From a virus: a stretch of DNA of 44,573 bases. A program made the translations under genes and the position numbers. Positions 22,965-30,474 of this stretch are shown here, in pieces. Below the pieces are notes generated by a model that did not search any database, had not been told where the DNA came from, and saw nothing but the letters and a program-made list of their open reading frames with translations. How positions within the stretch are numbered: the first letter of the stretch is position 1; the number at the start of each line of letters is the position of its first letter. Location: positions 1 through 44,573 of IMG/VR virus record IMGVR_UViG_3300022542_001185. One strand, 5' to 3'.

Positions 22965-23143
22965 TTTTTCTCCCTCATATTCTCTAATTCTCCCATCGGC
23001 CTATTTGTCAAAACTACCAATTTATTATCTTTTGTAAATACCTGATTAACCAAATGTCTGCATATTCTAAAATCCTGATCATCCATTGCTACCGGATATA
23101 AAATATTATCTTTTGTGTAGAAAAAAACTATTCCATCTTCCAT
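22961..23143 (-). CDS. Hypothetical protein, 60 aa
   Basis: Begins MEDGIVFFYTKDNILYPVAM and ends with KLVVLTNRPMGELENMREKK; an alpha/beta mini-protein. Overlaps both neighbours by one or four bases. No family recognised. Confidence 0.5.
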   Translation of the reverse strand: MEDGIVFFYTKDNILYPVAMDDQDFRICRHLVNQVFTKDNKLVVLTNRPMGELENMREKK

Positions 23144-23715
23144 TATTCCCCCGCCTTTAAAATATATTTCTGATTGTCTATTGTATAAAATCTCGGGGCC
23201 TCATTCCAGCCTATTTCCCACACTAGCCAAGCATAAACAATTCCAGCTGATGGATATTTACCGTCTCTACGTATTAGGGCTCTAAGATCCGGCATCCTGC
23301 TGAATACATATATATTTTTCAGCCATTTATATGCTCCAGCTTTGTATCGGGCCTGTCCTGATAAATAATTAGTCCTGAGAAGGAAAGCAAATTTTACAGT
23401 ACATATCTCTTTTGCTTTCATCACGAATTTATCTGTTTCTTTTCCGTAAGGAGGATTGGTGATTATGTATGGATATTTTTTATTTTCTGTATAAAAATCC
23501 TTTCTATGTAACGATACTGGATGGTTTATATCAAATTGATCAACTTTTAAAAACAGACCATTTAATATTTTTGTTATACAACTCTTCCCACATGCTGGTT
23601 CTAATACAGGCAGAGAAGAACTGAAATGTTCTTTTTGTAATAATTGTTCTGTTAAACTGTAGTGTGTATTAAAATTATTATTATCTGCTGATCTGTGAAT
23701 AAAAGATCCACCCAT
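23143..23715 (-). CDS. Adenine-specific DNA methyltransferase-like protein, 190 aa
   Basis: Motif I for S-adenosylmethionine is LEPACGKSCIT (residues 38-48), with acidic D61 in DQFDINHP as the next strand end. Catalytic motif IV is TNPPYG (86-91), typical of N6-adenine or N4-cytosine amino-methyltransferases. At 190 residues it lacks an obvious target-recognition domain, as in many orphan phage enzymes. It likely methylates phage DNA against host restriction. No restriction partner is nearby. TAATG overlaps couple both ends. Confidence 0.75.
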   Translation of the reverse strand: MGGSFIHRSADNNNFNTHYSLTEQLLQKEHFSSSLPVLEPACGKSCITKILNGLFLKVDQFDINHPVSLHRKDFYTENKKYPYIITNPPYGKETDKFVMKAKEICTVKFAFLLRTNYLSGQARYKAGAYKWLKNIYVFSRMPDLRALIRRDGKYPSAGIVYAWLVWEIGWNEAPRFYTIDNQKYILKAGE

Positions 23716-23966
23716 TACTGATCTGCCTCATATTCTGCAACTTTTCTTAAAAATACTCTACCTGTTGGTATATAATTATTGTACTGGTCTTTGTATTCTG
23801 GCTTTCCGGCAGATGAAATAACAAATGGTAAATGTTCTGAACATACACTTTTTTTACCGGCCAGGACATAAGTATCTTTTCCACATATTTTCATAGTATT
23901 AGTTTTGGAATCCCATTCATTTTCAAAATCACAGGATCTTTTATTCTTAGAAATTTTAAATATCAT
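23715..23966 (-). CDS. Hypothetical protein with Cys/His pair, 83 aa
   Basis: Contains FENEWDSKTNTMKICGKDTY followed by VCSEHLPFVI, a C-x(n)-C-x2-H arrangement that might hold zinc, and a C-terminal basic helix. GAGGGGATAAT precedes the ATG. Function unknown. Confidence 0.5.
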   Translation of the reverse strand: MIFKISKNKRSCDFENEWDSKTNTMKICGKDTYVLAGKKSVCSEHLPFVISSAGKPEYKDQYNNYIPTGRVFLRKVAEYEADQ

Positions 23967-23967
23967 A

Positions 23968-24180
23968 TTATCCCCTCAATATTTCATTTATATGATCTTC
24001 TAAAACATTATCATCTAAACCAAAAACAGAATATTCCTTTTTAAGCTTCTTTTTGATTCTTTTCTTTTCGGCTTCTGCCCCGGCGACAAAAGCAAAAGCA
24101 AAAGCAAAAAATTGAGATACTGCAATTTCATTGGTATTTTTATTAAATTCTTCAAAAGACTTTAAAATTTTATTATCCAT
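23968..24180 (-). CDS. Hypothetical protein with hexanucleotide-repeat segment, 70 aa
   Basis: An amphipathic protein with FFAFAFAFVAGAEAEKKRIK in the middle; the Phe-Ala repeat is encoded by a CAAAAG hexamer array (24087-24110, read on the other strand). The array could change copy number without breaking the frame. C-terminal half is charged helix. Function unknown. Confidence 0.5.
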   Translation of the reverse strand: MDNKILKSFEEFNKNTNEIAVSQFFAFAFAFVAGAEAEKKRIKKKLKKEYSVFGLDDNVLEDHINEILRG

Positions 24181-24379
24181 GATACCTTCTTATATCTCTG
24201 GCTGGCACCCAGAATATTCTCATATCTCCTGGATTAAGAGAATAACATCTATATTCCTGTGTAGCGTGATCAATATCGACTACCTCTATCAGTATTAAAA
24301 CCCTATCTACAAAAATAGAACCAAGATCTCCTATTTTATACTTTTTATCAGATCTATTATTGCTTCTTTTTTTCTTCAA
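24173..24379 (-). CDS. Hypothetical basic protein, 68 aa
   Basis: A lysine-rich start (KKKRSNNRSDKKYKIGDLGS) precedes a small beta domain (VLILIEVVDIDHATQEYRCY) and ends in WVPARDIRRYHG, resembling short SH3-like barrels found in phages. Overlaps the previous gene by four bases. Function unknown. Confidence 0.5.
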   Translation of the reverse strand: MKKKRSNNRSDKKYKIGDLGSIFVDRVLILIEVVDIDHATQEYRCYSLNPGDMRIFWVPARDIRRYHG

Positions 24380-25056
24380 TTCCTGCCTCCATTAACAATC
24401 TTTTTATTTAATTTTTCTATGTCAATCCATGGCATTTTATATTTATTTCCAATCATATTTGATCTGATTCTTTTGTAATTATTTTTATCTAATAAATCTG
24501 AATATTTATTACAACAGACTCTACAGCTACAATCTTTACAATTGGCAAACGGTTGTGTTCCAATTCCATAACTATTACATTCTGGTCCAAATACATAATT
24601 TCTATCTTCATTCCGTTTTTCATATATTGTACATATGGGGCAGTCTTCCTGTATAAGTTCAATATTTCCCGGCATTGATTCTGTAACTTTTGCTGCACAT
24701 TTTACATCGAATTTTAAGCTCCCACATACTGGACAGCGCCGACCTCTTGGCCCATATTCCTTTCTGCATTTTTTACAGATACACCACCATACCTTCTTTT
24801 GTTTTTTAACTGCTCCCTTAGTAATAAATTCCATTTCTTCGGCATAATCGTAGAAATGTTTCATAGAAGGAATGAAATTTTCTTTGACAGACCGGCTGAC
24901 ATGATTAAATACATCCTCAAGATGCTTCTCTGGACAGTATTTCATAAAAGTATAAAGCTCGGTGGTAAATAATTCATTTCTTTTCTTTGAATTTTTTGCT
25001 GTATCTCCAACTCTATATTTTAATGTTAAATTAAAAACAAAATCTTCTTTAAGCAT
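24376..25056 (-). CDS. Multi-zinc-ribbon protein downstream of replication gene, 226 aa
   Basis: I place the start at ATG 25056, overlapping the previous stop by 8 bases; a TTG 27 bases upstream is less likely. The N-terminal ~90 residues are helical, with KYCPEKHLEDVFNHV resembling helicase-loader-type segments. Then come several zinc pairs: CICKKC, RRCPVCG, CPIC, and a C-terminal ANCKDCSCRVCC cluster. It follows the DUF1376 replication protein, so a role in replication initiation or helicase loading is plausible. No Walker motif is present. Confidence 0.55.
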   Translation of the reverse strand: MLKEDFVFNLTLKYRVGDTAKNSKKRNELFTTELYTFMKYCPEKHLEDVFNHVSRSVKENFIPSMKHFYDYAEEMEFITKGAVKKQKKVWWCICKKCRKEYGPRGRRCPVCGSLKFDVKCAAKVTESMPGNIELIQEDCPICTIYEKRNEDRNYVFGPECNSYGIGTQPFANCKDCSCRVCCNKYSDLLDKNNYKRIRSNMIGNKYKMPWIDIEKLNKKIVNGGRN

Positions 25057-25354
25057 CTTTAGGGAAATCCTCCATATTAACAACTACATAATCGTTAACC
25101 TCAGAATCGTTTTTATAATCGTTATATAAATCTTTATCATGTTCTTTAAGGTCCTGATGATCAACTTCTGGAGCTAGAGGGCAACTGAACGAATAACATT
25201 TTCCTATTTCTTTATCACCTATTATTTGTGTCTCTTCGCAATCGGGATGATTACAATTATAACCATTATTTACTTCTAGGGTATCTGAATTAAAAAAACC
25301 GCACATCGTGGTAAATTGATCAATGTGTATTATTTTTATTTTTTTTAAACTCAT
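25049..25354 (-). CDS. Hypothetical Cys-rich acidic protein, 101 aa
   Basis: Contains CGFFNSD, NCNHPDCEETQ and CYSFSCPLAPEVD, a set of five to six Cys that may bind metal, followed by an acidic helix. ATG overlaps the replication protein stop (ATGA). The short 'Y-S-F-x-C-P-L-A' element recurs in other small phage proteins, but I know no function. Confidence 0.5.
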   Translation of the reverse strand: MSLKKIKIIHIDQFTTMCGFFNSDTLEVNNGYNCNHPDCEETQIIGDKEIGKCYSFSCPLAPEVDHQDLKEHDKDLYNDYKNDSEVNDYVVVNMEDFPKDA

Positions 25355-26412
25355 TCACTCCCCTCCAGTTCATTTATTTTATCCCTGAATTTGATTTTCT
25401 CGTCCTCTGGAAAAACATCTGAATCTATATAGCTCTGATATTTCTCTATTTCCTTCTGAGTTCCTGTTAATTCTTTTGATTTAATTGTTGGTTTTTCATT
25501 ATTCAATGGATTCCATTTTCTTATTGTTAGATTATGGTTCTTGTATCTATAACCATGTATTTCTATTCCTTCGTCTAATTTAACAATCAATTCTTTAAGA
25601 TGAATAGATCCGTAATCTTCTTCCAGTTTTTTAAATTGTTTATCTGTCAGTCTGACGTGATTATATTCTCCATATTTATGTTTCTTCTCTGGAGGTTTAT
25701 ATGATTCTGAATGTGAATGTGAATGTGAATGTGAAGATGTTTTATTTTGGTTTTCTAGTTTTAACCTATAGGTTTCTTCTAGCTTTCCAGCTATAAACCA
25801 TTTGCTTTTTAGTTTCTCTGGTATGTCTTCAATAAATTTTAATCTGTAATCTGTTGTGTGTTTATTAGACTTATCCCTATTACATCCACTGCATAAAGGT
25901 TGAATGTTTGTAATTTCCAATTGTCCACCAAGAGATTTAGGTATAATGTGGTCCATTAGCGGCACTGCCCCTTCTGGGAGTTTCTCTTCACAGCATAAAC
26001 ATTTGTTATCGAAAAATAACACCATCTCATACCAATCCTTATCTAATTGCTTCTTTATCGCTGTGCAACCTCTTATCGAAGTGAATTCTTTTGGCCTACC
26101 CCCTAGCCTCCCATTCTCTTGTGCCCTTTTGCTTCTATTTTCCGCTTTCGTTTTCTCCGCTGACAATCTATTGTTTATATAAAAATCTTCATGCTCTTCA
26201 AAAAAATCCTCAAGAATTCCTATTAGAAAGCTAACATCTTCTTCTGATGTTTTTGTTATCTTTTTTAATTTTTCTATATCTTTTGGAATTACACCTTTTT
26301 TCCAGCAATGTATCATGAGTAAAAGATACATCCCATGTTCACGATTGGACAAAGCCATCGTATCAGCTATATAATCATTTACATAAAAAGGGAACCATAT
26401 ATCAACTTTCAT
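25351..26412 (-). CDS. DUF1376 replication protein with embedded HNH domain, 353 aa
   Basis: Residues 5-110 (WFPFYVNDYIADTMALSNRE onward, ending NGRLGGRPK) match DUF1376, a domain of phage replication initiators. Residues 138-190 are an HNH endonuclease core: C138-x2-C141, D154-H155, N169, C174-x2-C177. After a Ser-His repeat (SHSHSHSHS), residues ~250-310 carry YGEYNHVRLTDKQFKKLEED and KNHNLTIRKW, the usual C-terminal piece of DUF1376/DnaD-type proteins. An HNH has thus been placed inside a replication gene. It may nick DNA or be a domesticated homing enzyme. Confidence 0.75.
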   Translation of the reverse strand: MKVDIWFPFYVNDYIADTMALSNREHGMYLLLMIHCWKKGVIPKDIEKLKKITKTSEEDVSFLIGILEDFFEEHEDFYINNRLSAEKTKAENRSKRAQENGRLGGRPKEFTSIRGCTAIKKQLDKDWYEMVLFFDNKCLCCEEKLPEGAVPLMDHIIPKSLGGQLEITNIQPLCSGCNRDKSNKHTTDYRLKFIEDIPEKLKSKWFIAGKLEETYRLKLENQNKTSSHSHSHSHSESYKPPEKKHKYGEYNHVRLTDKQFKKLEEDYGSIHLKELIVKLDEGIEIHGYRYKNHNLTIRKWNPLNNEKPTIKSKELTGTQKEIEKYQSYIDSDVFPEDEKIKFRDKINELEGSE

Positions 26413-26951
26413 ATTACCTCATTTTGATAAATTCTAAAAAGTATCCCTTTAGGTCCGTGTCTTCCTAATCTTCTTAACGCATGGACAAGGATATTATTTT
26501 CTGCAAACAGGTTCCTCTTGAATGATTTACTGGCTTTCTTCTTATAGAATCTGCCGTTTTTTACCCAATACAAACCCCATCCTTCTGGTATTTCTTCCGG
26601 TTTTAATAGTCCTGATGGACACACGTAATATCTATACTTCCCTAAATGCGGAGCTTCTATATAGTATAGTTCCGGCCAATATTGTTTGTAAAAAGCATCA
26701 AATTTTATTAGGTTTGGATTATTTTTAAAGTTCCAATATCCTTTTGGTTTCCATTTTGTCCTACATTCTTTCATTTTATCTGCTTTAAAATCAGATCTGC
26801 TCATCTTAATTTCATAAAGAGTTGAAACATTATAGTTGAAAGTTAAAACATCCGGTTCCTCGTAAGATCCACTTTTATATTCATATAAAGCTATCTGCGC
26901 TTTTTTAACAAATCTTTCAGCCGTTAATTTACAAAGGTCATAGTGTGTCAT
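26409..26951 (-). CDS. PD-(D/E)XK nuclease-like phage protein, 180 aa
   Basis: The signature EPDVLTF..TLYEIKMSRSDF gives D34, E47 and K49, the PD-(D/E)XK catalytic pattern (related to MmcB-like families). The later YRYYVCPSGLLKPEEIPEGW is typical of this phage family. The C-terminus is basic (KKKASKSFKRN). It is probably a DNA-processing nuclease used in replication or recombination. ATG is directly after the zinc-ribbon gene's stop and the end overlaps the DUF1376 gene. Confidence 0.7.
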   Translation of the reverse strand: MTHYDLCKLTAERFVKKAQIALYEYKSGSYEEPDVLTFNYNVSTLYEIKMSRSDFKADKMKECRTKWKPKGYWNFKNNPNLIKFDAFYKQYWPELYYIEAPHLGKYRYYVCPSGLLKPEEIPEGWGLYWVKNGRFYKKKASKSFKRNLFAENNILVHALRRLGRHGPKGILFRIYQNEVI

Positions 26952-27296
26952 TCATCCCCCGTTGAGAGAGATTTTTACCTTCTCTTTTACCAGATTTCCG
27001 GCTTTATTATATTTTAAATCTTTCGGTATTCTCTGGATATATATTTTATTCTTACAAAATGGACACTTTGTAACTCTGCCGAATTTCTTATCATATTCGA
27101 ATTTCATATTTACTATTTCTATCAGATTCCTGCATTTCCCGCATTTATACCACTGTGTCTTAAGTTTGGGATTATTATTTAATTCTGTCTCGATAAGATC
27201 TTTATTTTTCCTCTGGACCTCTTTACTTAGAGATATTGAAAGTCTTCTTGTTATAGCTGCAAAAATCTGGACTAATTTTTTCTTGATTATTATCAT
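26952..27296 (-). CDS. Zinc-ribbon protein, 114 aa
   Basis: I chose ATG 27296, preceded by AGAGGA, over one 27 bases upstream that has no Shine-Dalgarno. A basic N-terminus is followed by a four-Cys ribbon, YKCGKC..TKCPFC (26 residues apart), as in short transcription-factor-like ribbons. It lies directly after a 55-aa gene with one base between them. Function unknown. Confidence 0.55.
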   Translation of the reverse strand: MIIIKKKLVQIFAAITRRLSISLSKEVQRKNKDLIETELNNNPKLKTQWYKCGKCRNLIEIVNMKFEYDKKFGRVTKCPFCKNKIYIQRIPKDLKYNKAGNLVKEKVKISLNGG

Positions 27297-27297
27297 A

Positions 27298-27465
27298 TTA
27301 CCAATTCCTCTGGAAAGGATCATATTCTATAGAAGGTTTCGGTTTATATATTTTCCCGTTTGCTTTACAGGTTCCCTGTGGGGATCTTTTTGAACATCCT
27401 TTTCCGAATTTATCACATAATTGGCAAGAAGATTGCCAATGAATACATATTTCTTTATTATTCAT
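27298..27465 (-). CDS. Cys-rich mini-protein, 55 aa
   Basis: ATG at 27465 overlaps the previous stop by one base (TAATG). It encodes MNNKEICIHWQSSCQLCDKF and then GKGCSKRSPQGTCKANGK, five Cys in a likely metal-binding array. The exact fit between neighbours supports it as a gene despite small size. Confidence 0.55.
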   Translation of the reverse strand: MNNKEICIHWQSSCQLCDKFGKGCSKRSPQGTCKANGKIYKPKPSIEYDPFQRNW

Positions 27466-27668
27466 TATTTATCTCCCCACAAATCAATATATCTATTTAT
27501 TATTTCATCAACATCAACAGGTGTAAAATTATTTTTTCCTTCCGGGGTGTTCATACACTGGAAGCAGGGATATTCATAACATAGTTTTTTGAAATGCTCA
27601 CATGCTATACAATCGTGACTATTTATTGATTCTTTTATAATCCATGGAATATCTATTTTCTTTCCCAT
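27465..27668 (-). CDS. Cys-rich small protein, 67 aa
   Basis: HDCIACEHFKKLCYEYPCFQC gives five Cys in 21 residues, followed by an acidic helical end. Probably binds a metal. It forms a run with neighbouring Cys-rich mini-proteins. No family recognised. Confidence 0.5.
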   Translation of the reverse strand: MGKKIDIPWIIKESINSHDCIACEHFKKLCYEYPCFQCMNTPEGKNNFTPVDVDEIINRYIDLWGDK

Positions 27669-27670
27669 AT

Positions 27671-28066
27671 CTATTCCCCCTCTATAACTTCTTTTATTTC
27701 TGCCACCAGAGCTTTTACCTGTCCAGGCTTATTCCCTATATTAAAAAAATCATTACAGTCTTTTGACTGGCAGACTATTTTAAGATTCAATTTATGATGA
27801 ATAATTTTCTTGCCATAGAGAGAAATTGCGCCCTGACCAATTCTATGCGCCAGTTCAAACCCGTGGAGATTAAGAGGGGTATTACATCTTTCACAGCAGC
27901 ACCCTCTCTCATAATATAACTCTGCCTTTATTATGAAAAAATCAAACTTTTCTCTTTCTGTCACTGTCAGCCTCTTCCTTATTTCATAGTTAATAAGTTC
28001 CCCGAACATTTTCGACTTACCGGATTGTCTCGCTGCCCTAAGAATATTTCTGTCAATTTCTATCAT
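27671..28066 (-). CDS. HNH endonuclease-like protein, 131 aa
   Basis: C-x2-C (CERCNTPLNLHGFELAHRIG) is followed by LAH, then IIHHKLNLKIVC and CNDFFNIG, the layout of an HNH nuclease with a zinc site. The N-terminus (ILRAARQSGKSKMFGELINY) resembles a Walker A but is too short for an ATPase and is probably coincidental. It may aid recombination, packaging or resolution. Confidence 0.65.
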   Translation of the reverse strand: MIEIDRNILRAARQSGKSKMFGELINYEIRKRLTVTEREKFDFFIIKAELYYERGCCCERCNTPLNLHGFELAHRIGQGAISLYGKKIIHHKLNLKIVCQSKDCNDFFNIGNKPGQVKALVAEIKEVIEGE

Positions 28067-28209
28067 TTTTTCCTTTTATTCTTTTTATTTAATTTACAGC
28101 AAAGTTTACAGTTAGATAGTAACCCTTTCTCTTTTTTATCTCTCGGCCAGAACCTATCAAGAGACTTAATGCCACGGCATTGAAAACATTCCTTGACTCT
28201 TATACTCAT
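28063..28209 (-). CDS. Endonuclease VII-type zinc motif protein, 48 aa
   Basis: Start set at ATG 28209, after GGAGATGTA and overlapping the previous stop by one base; the ATG 39 bases upstream is less likely. C-x2-C...C-x2-C with KECFQCRGIKSLDRFWPRDK is the N-terminal zinc motif of recombination endonuclease VII-like proteins. It lacks a catalytic domain. Its 3' end overlaps the HNH gene, so the two might act together. Confidence 0.55.
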   Translation of the reverse strand: MSIRVKECFQCRGIKSLDRFWPRDKKEKGLLSNCKLCCKLNKKNKRKK

Positions 28210-28484
28210 TACATCTCCATCACTTTTAGAATTAAAGCTTTCCGACAATCTTCCCGATTTATATATAATTCTTCCTCTTCAAATTCATCTTCCCTGATAT
28301 GATAAGTATCTGGCTTTCCTTTCCTTTTAATTTGGTATTCTACATAGAAAGGTGATTCTTCGCCCTGCCCACATTTTGAATTAAACTTTGTTGCTGTTAT
28401 CCTTACTACATAAGCATCTACAATAGTATTATTGTCTAACAAATACACATCCTGTCTGATTTCTAATTTAGTTTCTATTTTCAT
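28209..28484 (-). CDS. Hypothetical protein, 91 aa
   Basis: ATG 28484 is preceded by GGAG at 7 bases and is preferred over one 27 bases upstream. The sequence is beta-rich (ETKLEIRQDVYLLDNNTIVD) with an acidic C-terminus. It resembles small phage DNA-metabolism accessory proteins, but no family is named. Confidence 0.5.
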   Translation of the reverse strand: MKIETKLEIRQDVYLLDNNTIVDAYVVRITATKFNSKCGQGEESPFYVEYQIKRKGKPDTYHIREDEFEEEELYINREDCRKALILKVMEM

Positions 28485-28671
28485 TATCATACTCCAATAT
28501 AGTATATTCATGAGATAATACTGTTACTTCTAGCCCTGATTCTGCCAGAATTACCATAGAATCTAATCTACCACGTATTTTATGATGAATCATTCTGGCA
28601 TTATATACTTTTCCCTTGGTGCATTTATGGATTTCTGCCACTGGTAAATCTACCGTTAATTTTATTTGCAT
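28468..28671 (-). CDS. Hypothetical beta-rich protein, 67 aa
   Basis: Begins MQIKLTVDLPVAEIHKCTKG and has alternating strands up to VTVLSHEYTILEYD. The start overlaps the resolvase stop by 10 bases. Small SH3-like folds of this sort are common in phage early operons. Function unknown. Confidence 0.5.
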   Translation of the reverse strand: MQIKLTVDLPVAEIHKCTKGKVYNARMIHHKIRGRLDSMVILAESGLEVTVLSHEYTILEYDNENRN

Positions 28672-29123
28672 TTTTTAACACTCATTACATATGCGATCAT
28701 TATTGCTGAAGCTTCATCTTCGTCTACCGGATCTGAATTTGATACTTTGGCAGCAGCTTTAATCAACATAGAGTTTTTTAATTTCTTCCATTTGTAATCT
28801 GTTAAGTCTTTAGGTCTTTTACCATATAAACCGGCTCTGCTCTGCCAGGTTGCCGGAGCTACTAATTCATATTCGGTATGAACCATTTTACAGATTCCTA
28901 TAAGTTCTCCAGTACATCTGGAAAGTTTCTTGAGTGTATCGGCGTTTTGACTAAAATATTGATCTTCTATATAGACCTTTTCGACACTTTTGAAGATCTT
29001 CACTAGAGCATCGACTACTGAATGATTCAACTCAGCATCAAATTTAAATGTAGCTATAAGCTTATCTTTCCATAATGCGATTGCTATTGGTTTCGCATAT
29101 GAAGGATCAATTCCGGCTATCAT
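28662..29123 (-). CDS. RuvC-like Holliday junction resolvase, 153 aa
   Basis: RNase-H fold resolvase pattern: D6 in MIAGIDPSYAKP, E53 in KVYIEDQYFS, and D134/D136 in VDEDEASAIMIAYV. PATWQSRAGLYG is the typical mid-protein motif. I start at ATG 29123, correctly spaced from CGGAG, not at the ATG 21 bases upstream. The enzyme should resolve branched DNA made by RecT-driven recombination before packaging. It overlaps the Lar-like gene by 17 bases. Confidence 0.8.
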   Translation of the reverse strand: MIAGIDPSYAKPIAIALWKDKLIATFKFDAELNHSVVDALVKIFKSVEKVYIEDQYFSQNADTLKKLSRCTGELIGICKMVHTEYELVAPATWQSRAGLYGKRPKDLTDYKWKKLKNSMLIKAAAKVSNSDPVDEDEASAIMIAYVMSVKKCK

Positions 29124-29505
29124 TATTTTTCTCCGGTTTTCCATGGTGGGTGGCGACTATGCATTTGCTGACAGTGAAATTGTATATAGCTTTTTTGTGT
29201 TCATAAAGTTTCCATTTTTTAGTTGATTTCATATCATTATGATACAATCCCCACACCGGCCCATCATCAGGATAAGACTCTCCTGTTCTTTCTTCCCACT
29301 GGTCTACTGTTTCGTGTGTTGGTTCGTGGCGGGTGTTCCATAGTTTGATTATGTCTTCTTCTCCATGCATAGCCGCTCTTGTTAAAGTTATACATGGTTT
29401 ATTTGTGCATTCAATTTGGTTAGTCTGTCGCCTATTATCTTCGTTGGCAGATTTTAATATTGCCTTACTACCACATCTAGGGCATTCTCTCAATTTATCA
29501 TTCAT
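29107..29505 (-). CDS. Lar-like zinc-ribbon protein, 132 aa
   Basis: The N-terminal ~45 residues match the Lar restriction-alleviation pattern: CPRCGSKAILKS, then ECTNKPC, and DIIKLWNTRHEP (WNxR). Lar proteins modulate type I restriction, but many phage proteins share only this short ribbon, so function is tentative. The C-terminal half (VWGLYHNDMKSTKKWKLYEH) is unrelated to Lar. ATG overlaps the previous stop (ATGA). Confidence 0.55.
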   Translation of the reverse strand: MNDKLRECPRCGSKAILKSANEDNRRQTNQIECTNKPCITLTRAAMHGEEDIIKLWNTRHEPTHETVDQWEERTGESYPDDGPVWGLYHNDMKSTKKWKLYEHKKAIYNFTVSKCIVATHHGKPEKNNDSRN

Positions 29506-29984
29506 TTTCCCACCATTACTTTAACAGTATAATATTCTGTCTGGAGATCCCCAATATAAGCATCTGCCTCAAAACACCACTGGAGCATAATTTCTGTGGC
29601 CTGCCAGAGTTCCTGTTTATTAAGCTGAGATATTGAATTTTTAAATCCATCTCCATGCCTCAATAAAAGTGACTCAATACATGTTTGATATATATGTTCT
29701 TTATACTCTTTAGATTCATCTCCAGAAGCCTTACATATTCTGTCTCTTAGAGTAAAGAAAAATCTTTTTGCTCTGCCGGTTATTTCTTCCGGCCAAGGAT
29801 GTAGAATTACTTCAAAAGGCTTGGTAAAATCTATTTCCCCGGAAAACATATTAAGAGTGTTTAGATATTCTTCTCCAAACTCAAAACAGATTATATTCTT
29901 GTCCCTGTATTTATCCGGTGATTTGAGAAGATCAGATTTATAGACTATCCAGCCTTTTATGATCCGCTCCTTAACTTCATTCAT
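29502..29984 (-). CDS. Possible NinB/Orf-like recombination accessory protein, 160 aa
   Basis: PFEVILHPWPEEITGRAKRF, then FTLRDRI, a central helical part and LNKQELWQATEIMLQWCFEA recall the layout of phage NinB-type proteins (strand, Gln/Arg-rich turn, helices, final helical LxxxE..E). The similarity is weak. Its position between the exonuclease and resolvase genes supports a role in recombination mediated by RecT. Alternatively it is an unrelated ssDNA-binding helper. Confidence 0.35.
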   Translation of the reverse strand: MNEVKERIIKGWIVYKSDLLKSPDKYRDKNIICFEFGEEYLNTLNMFSGEIDFTKPFEVILHPWPEEITGRAKRFFFTLRDRICKASGDESKEYKEHIYQTCIESLLLRHGDGFKNSISQLNKQELWQATEIMLQWCFEADAYIGDLQTEYYTVKVMVGK

Positions 29985-30286
29985 TTCTCACCCTTTCTTT
30001 GATGAACTCTAACCGATTCTCTCATTAACTTTTGTGCTTTAAATCCTGCCCCCTGATTAACAATCAGAGATCTTTTCTGTTTGGTCATGATAGATGTTAA
30101 TTCTATCTGAAGAACAACTCTTGCAAGGAATTCTTTAATAAACTTAAATATATCGAATCCATCCCGCTTGTCAGAAATAAATACTCTATTTCTGTTACTG
30201 CTATTGTGGCTTACTCTTGTTCTGGTAGGTTTTATTTTATCTCTCGGGGACCCTGAATATATCTTTGATATTCCATAGTAACTCAT
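29981..30286 (-). CDS. Hypothetical strongly basic protein, 101 aa
   Basis: Rich in Arg/Lys and Ser (PTRTRVSHNSSNRNRVFISD, ending SVRVHQRKGEK), likely nucleic-acid-binding. No motif. Overlaps neighbours by four bases at both ends in the recombination operon. Confidence 0.5.
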   Translation of the reverse strand: MSYYGISKIYSGSPRDKIKPTRTRVSHNSSNRNRVFISDKRDGFDIFKFIKEFLARVVLQIELTSIMTKQKRSLIVNQGAGFKAQKLMRESVRVHQRKGEK

Positions 30287-30474
30287 TTATTTATTCCTCC
30301 TGCTTCTAGTTCTTTTAGGGCTTCATTAACCTCATTATAGGCTCTTACCATTAAGTCATTAAGTGTTTCAACATCTGATATATCAAAATTATGGATGTTT
30401 ATCTCTGGGGCATCTTCTAGCATATCAAATGTGCTCTTAATAGATTCCACAAATTCCTGCATAACCTCTTCCAT
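30283..30474 (-). CDS. Hypothetical acidic helical protein, 63 aa
   Basis: ATG 30474 shares one base with the exonuclease stop (TAATG) and is preferred over one 18 bases upstream. It starts MEEVMQEFVESIKSTFDMLE and ends in an acidic helix. Acidic partners of exonucleases exist, but function here is unknown. Confidence 0.5.
   Translation of the reverse strand: MEEVMQEFVESIKSTFDMLEDAPEINIHNFDISDVETLNDLMVRAYNEVNEALKELEAGGINK

Noticed and set aside
24489-24698. 69-codon minus-strand frame
   Set aside because: Wholly inside the zinc-ribbon gene in another frame, without ribosome site or domain.
25708-25736. Repeat array considered as CRISPR
   Set aside because: Contiguous hexamers without spacers inside a coding region encoding Ser-His repeats.
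27671-28066. ATPase from Walker-like ARQSGKS
   Set aside because: The protein is only 131 aa with no Walker B, and its conserved part is an HNH zinc nuclease.
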